Shown here: positions 1 to 6,359 of the stretch, in pieces
Layout: every line of letters starts with the position of its first letter
Numbering within the stretch: position 1 is the first letter of the stretch
From: a virus
IMG/VR virus record: IMGVR_UViG_3300028840_003447
Coordinates: 1-20,268 of that record
Strand: one strand, 5' to 3'
DNA length: 20,268 nucleotides
Made by a program: the position numbers and the translations under genes
Notes under the pieces: model-generated
Seen by the model: the letters and a program-made list of their open reading frames with translations, nothing else
Databases searched by the model: none
What the model was told of the DNA's origin: nothing

Positions 1-970
1 TGCTGTAGATCCCAAACCTGTATACCAAAACACATGGAATGGTATCCGACAAGCAGCATTAGATGCTGGTGCAAAATTCCCTGAAGTTGTTGCTGCACAA
101 TGGGCGCTTGAATCGGGATGGGGTAAGCACACTTCAGGTAAGCATAATTACTTTGGCCTCAAAGGTAAAGGCGGTACTGTTGTTGACACCCAAGAATATA
201 TCGATGGCCAATGGGTGACCATTAAAGATGGATTCATTAATTTTCCTGATATTTATTCCTGCGTTGAATACTTGGTCAATCGCTGGTATAAAGATTTTGA
301 TGGGTACCAAGGTGTTAACCGTGCAGCCAACCGGAATGAGTGTGCCAAACTTCTTGTAAAGGAAGGCTACGCAACAGATCCTGACTATGCAGATAAATTG
401 ATGCAGATCATGGATCGTGAATGCACCAGCAATCCCCCTGGTGGCAAGATCCTAAAGGTTCCATATTTCTATCAACTCGACAACCAAAGTGGATATGGCT
501 ATCGAGAATGTTTCTCATCTAGCTGTGCAATGATTGCTGCGTACTACGGCGTTGTTGATACAGATGATGAGTACAATAAAATTCGCGCAAAATTTGGTGA
601 CAGCACAGAAGCAACAGCTCAAATTAAAGCTCTGCAACACCTGGGACTAACAGCGTGGTTTGGTACCAAGGGCAATACAGAGCTACTTGAAAATCAAATC
701 AAGGAGTGCCATCCTGTTGCAGTTGGTTGGTTGCATTACGGATCTGCTAGCGCACCAAAAGGTGGTGGGCATTGGACATGCTGCATTGGATTTGATAAGG
801 ATCACATCATCATGAATGATCCTTACGGTGAAGCTGACCTTGTTAACGGTGGTTACGTTTCCACTGAAGCCAAGCGTGGCGTTGGTGTAAAATACAGCCG
901 CAAGAATTGGTTACGTCGTTGGGAAGTAGAAGGAAAGTCAACCGGGTGGTACCTAGCCGTCAAGCCATGA
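1..970 (+). CDS. Endolysin, glucosaminidase plus C39-like cysteine peptidase (5' end missing)
   Basis: The frame is open from base 2, so the gene begins outside the window; 322 codons are visible. The first ~70 residues carry a glucosaminidase (FlgJ/lysozyme-like) signature, ALESGWG with the likely catalytic Glu, followed by NYFGLKGK. After a linker comes a C39-like peptidase domain: a Gln in PYFYQL, catalytic Cys in ECFSSSCAM, His in GGGHW and Asp in MNDPYG. The first domain would cut the glycan strand of peptidoglycan and the second a peptide bond, so this is most likely the phage endolysin or a virion-associated wall hydrolase. The TGA overlaps the ATG of the next gene (ATGA), and a holin-like gene lies close by, which supports lysis. 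An internal GTG at 215 is not the real start, because the frame upstream of it encodes the first domain. Confidence 0.88.
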   Translation, partial: AVDPKPVYQNTWNGIRQAALDAGAKFPEVVAAQWALESGWGKHTSGKHNYFGLKGKGGTVVDTQEYIDGQWVTIKDGFINFPDIYSCVEYLVNRWYKDFDGYQGVNRAANRNECAKLLVKEGYATDPDYADKLMQIMDRECTSNPPGGKILKVPYFYQLDNQSGYGYRECFSSSCAMIAAYYGVVDTDDEYNKIRAKFGDSTEATAQIKALQHLGLTAWFGTKGNTELLENQIKECHPVAVGWLHYGSASAPKGGGHWTCCIGFDKDHIIMNDPYGEADLVNGGYVSTEAKRGVGVKYSRKNWLRRWEVEGKSTGWYLAVKP

Positions 971-1125
971 AAGTAAATAAAAATCCTGATATCAGGGTAA
1001 ATGTTTGCTACGAATTAAAAGACGAAAGGAAATGCCTCACCCTATCAAAGGATGAGGCTTATGCCTTACGTAAAGCAATTGAAGGACAGAATGGTTGCGT
1101 CTGGTGGTACCAGCCTGTCAACTGA
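967..1125 (+). CDS. Small hypothetical protein in lysis module (52 aa)
   Basis: The ATG overlaps the endolysin stop by four bases (ATGA), so translation is probably coupled. A longer reading from TTG at 907 would run deep into the endolysin and is unlikely. The product is a soluble, charged protein with the segment TLSKDEAYALRKAIEG and a C-terminal WWYQPVN. I see no membrane segment or known domain. Its stop abuts the stop of the convergent holin-like gene with no bases between. It may be a lysis accessory factor, but this rests only on position. Confidence 0.7.
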   Translation: MKVNKNPDIRVNVCYELKDERKCLTLSKDEAYALRKAIEGQNGCVWWYQPVN

Positions 1126-1290
1126 TTACTTTTGCTTAGCCTTACCAATAGCCAGAGCAAAGAACTCAATGACTTTGTAAATTTTGCCAAGAACTTGATT
1201 GTCGCGAGGTGTCGGCGTGGCGGCGACAACGATTGATGCAGCAGCGTGGAGCGCTAAAGCAAACTCGATAATTTCGTTAAGTTTGTCCAT
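1126..1290 (-). CDS. Holin-like small membrane protein (54 aa)
   Basis: This ORF starts at ATG 1290 and ends with TAA at 1126-1128. The protein starts MDKLNEIIEF, then has an Ala-rich hydrophobic segment (residues ~10-24, ALHAAASIVVAA), a TPTPRD turn, and a second hydrophobic stretch (IYKVIEFFALAIG) ending in a Lys-rich tail (KAKQK). Two short hydrophobic helices around a polar turn with a basic C-terminus suit a class II-type holin or a small phage membrane protein of the kind encoded beside endolysins. It converges directly on the 52-aa gene. A short hairpin with arms GGTAA/TTACC lies just upstream of the ATG. Function as a holin is inferred from topology and neighbours. Confidence 0.65.
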   Translation of the reverse strand: MDKLNEIIEFALALHAAASIVVAATPTPRDNQVLGKIYKVIEFFALAIGKAKQK

Positions 1291-1291
1291 G

Positions 1292-1321
1292 GGTAACCTG
1301 TAGGCTTACCTTTATTCTATA
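1292..1321 (-). promoter_or_regulatory. Putative promoter and leader hairpin of the holin-like gene
   Basis: On the minus strand TATAGAAT (1314-1321) resembles a -10 element just after the stop of the 223-aa gene. It is followed by AAAGG and a hairpin with arms GGTAA and TTACC that ends one base before the ATG. The nearest purine-rich SD-like stretch lies ~18 bases from the ATG, on the far side of the hairpin, so the structure could affect translation. No convincing -35 is visible. Confidence 0.3.
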
Positions 1322-1322
1322 A

Positions 1323-1994
1323 TCACCTATCAAATTCTTCATCATGAGGAACAAAGGGTTTATACTTATTTTTTTCTGTTTCTGTTTCCCAAAAATATTC
1401 TTCTGATTCTCCTAACCTTCCCCATTTTGCGTTCGGATACTCCACGTTAAAGTATCGGGTGGAGACAAGGAAGTCGGGGTTTTTTAACTGCTCTGGAGCT
1501 ATTTGACCATTTTCTAACACAAGGATGTTTGCCGATTTGTGTTCGTCAGGCGTTTCGGAAAAAGTTAAATCAGGACGAGAACGGTCTCCGTCATAGCAAT
1601 CTACGGTTAAGAGATATTCACCAGGGATGACACCATGTGTTTTTGTTCGCGCTTCCCAACGCATTGTTGACGGTAAGTTCTTTTCAAGAATTGTATTATC
1701 GTAAGAAAATGCATTCCAAAATGAAAGTTCTTCTAAGGGCAGATCTGGGTCAGGTTTTTTGGGCTCATGCGGATGATCAGGATCCCAAATTAAAAATGCT
1801 GAAATCGGTAACTTGTCGAACATGGCCGCATACTCAGGCAAATATGTTTCAAAATACATTGCCCTCCCTGGAATCGTTTTAATAGATACCCAATAACCTA
1901 ATTCATATTCACCATGGCCATCACGCATATCGCGTAGGTATTCACGGCGGATCCACACCTTCACGGGAGGAATGTTATTGATTAGTGTTGCCAT
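1323..1994 (-). CDS. Hypothetical protein, possibly virion-associated (223 aa)
   Basis: It begins at ATG 1994, with AGGTGGG eight bases upstream, one of the better ribosome-binding sites in the window. The protein is soluble and rich in Pro, Tyr, Asp and Glu, with no membrane segment or cysteine cluster. It starts MATLINNIPPVKVWIRREYL and contains a Pro/Asp-rich loop (DPDHPHEPKKPDPDLP) near residues 70-86; the C-terminus is acidic. I recognise no enzyme motif. It lies between the lysis genes and a virion-type protein and is read in the same direction as the latter, so a structural or tail-associated role is possible but not shown. Confidence 0.75.
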   Translation of the reverse strand: MATLINNIPPVKVWIRREYLRDMRDGHGEYELGYWVSIKTIPGRAMYFETYLPEYAAMFDKLPISAFLIWDPDHPHEPKKPDPDLPLEELSFWNAFSYDNTILEKNLPSTMRWEARTKTHGVIPGEYLLTVDCYDGDRSRPDLTFSETPDEHKSANILVLENGQIAPEQLKNPDFLVSTRYFNVEYPNAKWGRLGESEEYFWETETEKNKYKPFVPHDEEFDR

Positions 1995-2035
1995 GTCTTG
2001 CCCACCTTGACCTGTTTTTATTAGCGTAACAGATT

Positions 2036-2935
2036 TTAGGGGCGATTGGTATAGGGAATGAAATCAGCAGGGAACGGTTCAGTATCAGCTTTATGGGTTG
2101 CATTCCAGGTGCTTGTCCATTCAGACAGTGAGTGATCGTGGATAGTTTCAAAATACAAGTCATTACCTGGTTCACAAATAATCTTATAAATATTGGCACT
2201 CAATGGAATACGGTCGCCAATAAGCCATGTTGAACCTTCAGGCACTGTTACTGTATCGGCTGGTTCAATTTCACATAATGTTTCCGTGAAAGCGTTAACT
2301 CCATCTGGAATAACAATGTCTGTATTGATTGGAGATGCAAGTTCCAGGGTGTCGCCAGTAATTTCTGTTTCAGACAGCATTACACTGCCATCACTGTCTT
2401 CTAACTCAATAAAAATTTCAGTGACAGGAAATTCAACAACAATACCAACACCATACTCAAGCCCTTCATTCCTGGTAGAAGAAACACAAATCAAGTACGT
2501 CCCTTTCTCCAGAGGGTAATACCTTTCATCTCCTTTATCAAGTCTTAATCTTTCGTATGTGTTATATAGATCAGACTGTGCACCCATAATCGTATCAAGA
2601 TACGGGTAATACGTCTGAACAGTACCATTAACATTTACAGAATCTGCATCAAAAATACTGCGTCCTTCAAGTGGAGTACGGTTCAGATCATACGCAGAAA
2701 CATTTACGTACTTGGGCCTGGAGCCACCCTTAATAACGATAATCCAACCAGACCTATCTAATGTGACACTATACCAATGGTTGTATTCACCGTTGCCATA
2801 GCCTCCGTTGATGACCTGATTTTTAGGACCCAAGCGTCCTGTTAGATAGCGAAGCGTCAGCTCACCAAAGGAACCCAAGCTGAATGGATTATTAGCGGAT
2901 CTTGTTTTCTGTCTTGATAAACTATTGCGTGCCAT
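2036..2935 (-). CDS. Probable virion/tail-associated protein (299 aa)
   Basis: The start is ATG 2935, overlapping the stop of the upstream HNH frame (TAATG). The N-terminus is basic and polar, and the rest looks like mostly beta-rich, low-charge virion protein sequence. Residues ~203-244 (IVIPDGVNAF, then VTVPEGSTWLIG) match residues ~153-197 of the structural protein at 14898-16298 in spacing and key residues: a hydrophobic-V/I-P-x3-NAF start, an acidic EI, TVT, then G-x-TW-x2-G. This shared module is the main reason for the structural call. No catalytic motif is visible. Exact role (tail fibre, decoration or adhesin) is unknown. Confidence 0.72.
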   Translation of the reverse strand: MARNSLSRQKTRSANNPFSLGSFGELTLRYLTGRLGPKNQVINGGYGNGEYNHWYSVTLDRSGWIIVIKGGSRPKYVNVSAYDLNRTPLEGRSIFDADSVNVNGTVQTYYPYLDTIMGAQSDLYNTYERLRLDKGDERYYPLEKGTYLICVSSTRNEGLEYGVGIVVEFPVTEIFIELEDSDGSVMLSETEITGDTLELASPINTDIVIPDGVNAFTETLCEIEPADTVTVPEGSTWLIGDRIPLSANIYKIICEPGNDLYFETIHDHSLSEWTSTWNATHKADTEPFPADFIPYTNRP

Positions 2936-3627
2936 TAAATACTGTCTACATATTCTTCATTGTAAGACTGGGAAATTTCAACATGCCTGGGATCGGAAAT
3001 AATGTTCTTTTTATAGGTCATGATCAAGGGATCTGTAGACTCACCCCTCTGTGTACGCTCTTGCATAGCTTTGATTTTTTCAAAATTAAACTCAGTATCG
3101 AAGTACATAAGATTCCTGAGTCGATTTGGGTTATTCCAACTTGAGACCAGATGAAGAGGATTGAGACATTTTTTGTTTCCACACGTACGGGTCACAGTCA
3201 TGGAACCCACATCACCCCAAGTCATGTTGTAGATGGCTTTATGGGTACTCATTCGGTCTGTACGCCTACCAGTGGACTGAGTCCTGTAAGAAGACGAGTA
3301 AACATACTCAGAAAGGGTGTGGGTGTCCCAGCAGTCCCCTGGATCCTCAGTCTCAATTTGAGTCCAGATTGAATTAGCGAGACGGTTGTAGTCCATATGC
3401 ATGTAGTTCACATCTATCCCACAGATATTGCTTCTGATGCGCCATACGCACCTGTAACACCAGTGCTTGGTCTTATCTCTGACGGTGTGTCCCAGGGGGC
3501 ATGGGTGACCGTAGTAGTACCCCTCCTTATCCATTACTTCTGGTTCCAGGGAGGTCAGAGGTCTGTAGCTCAGAGCTTCCTTGGCATAGCGCCTGCGACA
3601 TTTTCGGTCACTGAAAGGGTTCGCCAC
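2935..3627 (-). CDS. HNH homing-type endonuclease (intact 3' part, 230 aa)
   Basis: Residues 43-60 form a zinc-ribbon-like CPLGH...CYRC pair. The C-terminal half carries an HNH_3-type core: H129, then R-T-C149-G-N151-x2-C154-L-N156-P-L-H159-L, the His-Asn-His metal and zinc site of phage homing endonucleases. The chosen start is GTG 3627, the first start codon after an in-frame TGA. The same frame stays open and protein-like for 42 codons before that GTG, then meets the TGA at 3754-3756, then continues to ATG 3846. The gene may therefore be a truncated or decaying version of a ~302-aa enzyme. It is coupled (TAATG) to the virion-type gene downstream. Homing nucleases of this kind cut DNA at specific sites to spread their own gene. 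Confidence 0.75.
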   Translation of the reverse strand: MANPFSDRKCRRRYAKEALSYRPLTSLEPEVMDKEGYYYGHPCPLGHTVRDKTKHWCYRCVWRIRSNICGIDVNYMHMDYNRLANSIWTQIETEDPGDCWDTHTLSEYVYSSSYRTQSTGRRTDRMSTHKAIYNMTWGDVGSMTVTRTCGNKKCLNPLHLVSSWNNPNRLRNLMYFDTEFNFEKIKAMQERTQRGESTDPLIMTYKKNIISDPRHVEISQSYNEEYVDSI

Positions 3628-3846
3628 GTAACAAAAACCATGTATTTTGTCCCATTCTAGCGCATATTGCGATGGTTTGAGCTGTTTGGGTGTGTAGAAG
3701 TGGAGATCTGGGTATGAAATTTTTTTTATAAAAGCAGACGATAATTTGGGGCGTCAAAAATGGTTATTAGCTTTAGACACATGAGACTCAACGCCTTCTT
3801 GTTGTAACCACCGAAATTTGGATGTTTCAGTACCAGGGGCATTCAT
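3628..3846 (-). pseudogene. Upstream in-frame part of the HNH gene, interrupted by TGA
   Basis: On the minus strand ATG 3846 opens a frame of 30 residues (begins MNAPGTETSKFRWLQQ) and stops at TGA 3754-3756. The same frame then reads RPKLSSAFIKK, YPDLHFYTPKQ, ALEWDKIHGF and joins the HNH protein without shift. The ATG, the TGA and GTG 3627 are all in one frame. No ATG, GTG or TTG lies between the TGA and 3627. TGA is the normal stop of several genes here, so a nonsense mutation is more likely than recoding. Readthrough cannot be excluded. Confidence 0.5.
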
Positions 3847-3925
3847 CCCAAATTATCGTTGCCCAAATTATCGTTTGGCTTATAGAGGGTCTTAAGTACC
3901 CCTATCTCCACACTTCTGCACCCCC
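3688..3925. repeat. Diverged ~63-bp inverted duplication
   Basis: Minus-strand bases 3750-3688 and plus-strand bases 3862-3925 align over their whole length. Both begin CCCAAATTATCGT, have 23-24 variable bases, then TACCC, ATCTCCAC, TTCT and CAC-CCC. The left arm lies inside the broken HNH reading frame (encoding PKLS...YPDLHFYTP); the right arm is outside any gene. The arms enclose the first 30 codons of the broken frame. This may be a remnant of a rearrangement or a second inverted copy of the same gene. Confidence 0.6.
3847..3875 (+). repeat. Tandem 15-bp repeat CCCAAATTATCGTT
   Basis: CCCAAATTATCGTT occurs at 3847-3860 and again at 3862-3875 with one base between. A third copy, matching 13 of 14 bases, is inverted at 3737-3750. 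On the minus strand the tandem pair ends directly at ATG 3846. Such spacing could suit operator or iteron binding, or could come from the neighbouring inverted duplication. Confidence 0.7.
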
Positions 3926-4015
3926 CTCCACCTATTCCCTGGTACATCTGAACTAAAAGTGCATTAAAAAACCCCACCTTGCGGCAGGGTCTAGCAATAA
4001 GTCTCATTTGATACG
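3876..4015. other. Non-coding stretch beside the broken HNH gene
   Basis: Together with 3628-3875 this makes a 388-base gap between intact genes. It contains most of the right arm of the inverted duplication, C-rich tracts near 3899-3934, a CCTGGTAC motif at 3938, and the minus-strand terminator of the glycosyltransferase. I see no gene of its own in 3876-4015. Confidence 0.6.
3966..3990 (-). terminator. Rho-independent terminator of the glycosyltransferase operon
   Basis: Read on the minus strand, ACCCTGCC-GCAA-GGTGGGGT forms an eight-pair stem (two G-T pairs) closed by a GNRA-type GCAA loop and followed directly by six T. It lies about 25 bases after the stop of the minus-strand GT4 gene, so it probably ends that transcript. 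Confidence 0.8.
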
Positions 4016-5257
4016 TCAGATAGCTACAGGTTGCTTAACCTCTTCTTTAATAATCTCCTCTTCCTTCTCAGCCTTCTTCATGACCTCCTGGAACTCCTCA
4101 TCAAATTGATGAGCGATCGTATCCCAGCTGAACTCTTCGCTTGTCACACGGTCATAGCAGGCCTGTGCAGTGGCATCCAGTAGGTCACGGTCCTCGTACA
4201 GCTCAGTGAGAATCTCAGCAAAGTGATCACTGGAGGGACAATGCATTTCCCTTGCATAATTGGGATCTACATCCACATGCTCAGTGCGAATCAACTTGCC
4301 ATGCCCTTCAAAAATCTCCTTGGTACTGGTGTGATCTGGTACGACTTGAGCAACTCGGCATGCCGCTGCCTCAAAGTTGATAAGCTCCCACCCTCCACCT
4401 CGACAAGTATTAACAGAAACATCTGCTGCGTTATAGATCGTATTAAGCATCTCCACAGGTACATCCGGCGGATTCAGAGAGTTAGAAGTCATGATAATCC
4501 TGTTATTTGGATCTAGTTTTTGTTTGATCATTTCCCTGCCAAATAAATCCATGACACTCCAGCCCTGATCACGCAATCCCATATGCAAATAAAGGCGAGT
4601 ATCAGGCCTATTCACAGCAAATTTTGCAAAACCAGAAATTGTTAGATCAATGCGTTTTCGTGGTTGATTGCGATTAGCATTCAACACAACAAAAATATCT
4701 TCCGGCAGACCCAGTTTTTTACGTGCTTCTGCTTTGTCCATGGGATAGAACACATCAGTATCAAGACCATGGGGAATGATTGTGACAGGCCGATTAATAC
4801 CGGCCTTCAAAAATTCATGTGCACCAAACTCGGTAAAGGCAATCAGTGAATCCCACTCATTGATGTGTGGATCAATTCCGCCTAACCAATTGTATGAGTC
4901 CATGGTTAGGTACCCTACGAACTTAAACTTCTTCTGCTGGTGCAGATCTTTAATTTGATTGTACTGGGACGAGGTGATCCAAGGATCGTTCAAGCTGAAT
5001 ACAATATCTGGTTGTTCACGTTCAACAACTTCCCTGATACGTTGCTCACCAAATGGTGCTGTTTGATGTCGATTTGAGGCAGGATAAACTTTAAATTGTT
5101 TTTGCTCCTCGCACGGATCACCGAAGTAGTTTGAAGCAAGCACTACAATGTCATACTTATCTTTTAAACGAGGCAACACAGCTCCGCTTACCCTTCCAAA
5201 CCCTGTTTTTGCAACAAGATCAGCAACCCAAAGGAGCTTAGGTTTTTTTTCAGTCAT
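4016..5257 (-). CDS. GT4-type glycosyltransferase (413 aa)
   Basis: The fold is that of GT-B, family 4 retaining glycosyltransferases. The N-terminal half starts KPKLLWVADL with a Gly-rich loop (TGFGRVSG, residues ~18-25). IIPHGLDTDVFYP (~160-172) is the usual hinge. NQPRKR (197-202) is the donor-phosphate-binding Arg/Lys site. GGGWELINFEA (~287-297) corresponds to the EX7E motif, with E296 kept and Gly at the first Glu position. The last ~35 residues are a Lys/Glu-rich tail. It should transfer a sugar from a nucleotide donor, probably in the cytoplasm; acceptor and donor are unknown. Its ATG overlaps the upstream HNH gene by eight bases, so the two are probably co-translated. A terminator follows it. 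Length is normal for the family. Confidence 0.85.
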   Translation of the reverse strand: MTEKKPKLLWVADLVAKTGFGRVSGAVLPRLKDKYDIVVLASNYFGDPCEEQKQFKVYPASNRHQTAPFGEQRIREVVEREQPDIVFSLNDPWITSSQYNQIKDLHQQKKFKFVGYLTMDSYNWLGGIDPHINEWDSLIAFTEFGAHEFLKAGINRPVTIIPHGLDTDVFYPMDKAEARKKLGLPEDIFVVLNANRNQPRKRIDLTISGFAKFAVNRPDTRLYLHMGLRDQGWSVMDLFGREMIKQKLDPNNRIIMTSNSLNPPDVPVEMLNTIYNAADVSVNTCRGGGWELINFEAAACRVAQVVPDHTSTKEIFEGHGKLIRTEHVDVDPNYAREMHCPSSDHFAEILTELYEDRDLLDATAQACYDRVTSEEFSWDTIAHQFDEEFQEVMKKAEKEEEIIKEEVKQPVAI

Positions 5258-5936
5258 TTAAAAGATCTGTAAGTTCTTTACTGAATATATCGTAAACAGA
5301 GCCTTTTTGACAGTCGAGTTGACCAGGCCAGGTGTGATTTCCTTTTTTTAAATTTTCTTTTTCTGGTATCACTTGAAGATTAGTTTCAACGTGAAGCCCA
5401 CAAAGAAAAGCAGATCGTAATGGGTATATATGATCAACATGGTGCTTTACTCCTGTTTTTTTAGTTTTGATGGCAGCTTCTTTGTAGATGTTTCTTATTG
5501 TTTTTTTATTTGCCCAAGACACTAATGCCTTTATTTTTTTAGCTTTTTTTCTATTAGCGTATGCAATTTGAGCGTCTTTATTTTTTTCATACCATTTTTT
5601 GGTTTTTTGTTTTTTCCTTTCTCTCCATTCAGAATCTTTAGCCCAACGTTCTCTATACTTTTTATTGCGTCGGTTTTTTTCTTTTTCTTTCCATTTTAAA
5701 TCGGTTTTATATCGCTCTCTTTTTCTTTTGTTTATTTTTTCTTTATTCTTTTTTTCATATTCTTTTACAGCATTTATGATTTTTTGTTTTGTTTCTGGAT
5801 TGTCATGATATCTTTTTCGCGCAGCAGCTCTTGCGCAATCTGGGCATCCCCTTTTAGATTCATTAGGAGCATACCAATGCAGTTTTTTCCTGCAAAGTTT
5901 GTAGCCCTCTCCAGGGCAATCGTTTAGAATGTCCAT
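5250..5936 (-). CDS. HNH endonuclease with zinc ribbon and long basic linker (228 aa)
   Basis: The N-terminus has cysteines C7, C15, C31 and C34 (GCPDC), probably a zinc site. Residues ~50-135 are a very Lys/Arg/Glu-rich helical region with loosely repeated units around RYKTDLKWKEK, RERWAKDSEW and KKWYEKNKD. The C-terminal core HHVDHIYPLRS (165-175), then LHVETNLQVI and KENLKKGN, is the H-x2-DH...N...N pattern of an HNH nuclease common in phage genomes. The gene is visibly more AT-rich than its neighbours, with long A-runs on the coding strand, which suggests recent transfer. Its stop overlaps the glycosyltransferase start (ATGACTGA). Two hairpins occupy its leader. Likely a mobile homing endonuclease inserted between speD and the glycosyltransferase gene. 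Confidence 0.82.
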   Translation of the reverse strand: MDILNDCPGEGYKLCRKKLHWYAPNESKRGCPDCARAAARKRYHDNPETKQKIINAVKEYEKKNKEKINKRKRERYKTDLKWKEKEKNRRNKKYRERWAKDSEWRERKKQKTKKWYEKNKDAQIAYANRKKAKKIKALVSWANKKTIRNIYKEAAIKTKKTGVKHHVDHIYPLRSAFLCGLHVETNLQVIPEKENLKKGNHTWPGQLDCQKGSVYDIFSKELTDLLND

Positions 5937-5939
5937 GTG

Positions 5940-5988
5940 ACCAGTCGTAGTGGTTGCCGTGGGCAGGGAGTTCGTACCTCCGCTGCCC
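5940..5988 (-). promoter_or_regulatory. Two-hairpin leader before the HNH gene
   Basis: Bases 5961-5988 form GGGCAG-GGAG / CTCC-CTGCCC, ten pairs with one bulged base and a seven-base loop. Bases 5940-5954 form ACCA / TGGT with a seven-base loop, ending three bases before ATG 5936 on the minus strand. No T-run follows on the minus strand, so it is not an ordinary terminator for speD. It may control translation, mark an insertion boundary, or protect an RNA end. Confidence 0.4.
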
Positions 5989-6002
5989 TAACATTTTAAC
6001 AT

Positions 6003-6359
6003 TTATTTTTCTTCCCTTACGGTACTTCTATCCAATTCTTTCACCTGATAGCTAGTACTCTTTAGTTTTACCAGCAGATAGTTAATGATATTCTGCACCA
6101 AACATTTATTACTGCATGTGTATATGTCAATAGCCGCATAGCCTTTTTCAGGCCATGTATGAATGGATGCATGAGACTCTGACAACAGGAACAACAGTGT
6201 TGCCCCCTGGGGCTCGAACTCATGCCCTACGTGATTTAAGATCTTGGCACCAGTCAACTCGATTGCTTCATACATCATCTTATACAAGAAGTTGTAATCA
6301 TCAAGAAGTTCTGTATTGCATTGATACAGGTCAAGAATAAGGTGCTTACCTACCGTCAC
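6003..6359 (-). CDS. speD: S-adenosylmethionine decarboxylase proenzyme
   Basis: The prokaryotic (class 1B) enzyme pattern is complete in 118 residues. LLSESHASIHTWPE (59-71) holds the self-cleavage site: E61-S62 is cut and S62 becomes the pyruvoyl cofactor. H67 and C82 (in AIDIYTC) match the processing and catalytic residues, each one lower than in the Thermotoga enzyme (S63, H68, C83). The product decarboxylates S-adenosylmethionine to supply aminopropyl groups for spermidine. speD is a known auxiliary gene of cyanophages. The start is GTG 6359, overlapping the primase stop (GTGA), with AGGAGG upstream. No spermidine synthase gene is visible here, so the phage would rely on the host enzyme. 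Confidence 0.95.
   Translation of the reverse strand: MTVGKHLILDLYQCNTELLDDYNFLYKMMYEAIELTGAKILNHVGHEFEPQGATLLFLLSESHASIHTWPEKGYAAIDIYTCSNKCLVQNIINYLLVKLKSTSYQVKELDRSTVREEK

Noticed and set aside
3754-3756. TGA recoded as a sense codon
   Set aside because: TGA ends several convincing genes here (970, 1125, 6356, 13766), so general recoding is unlikely.
5599-5808. Phe-rich plus-strand ORF
   Set aside because: It is only the complement of the Lys-rich HNH linker.
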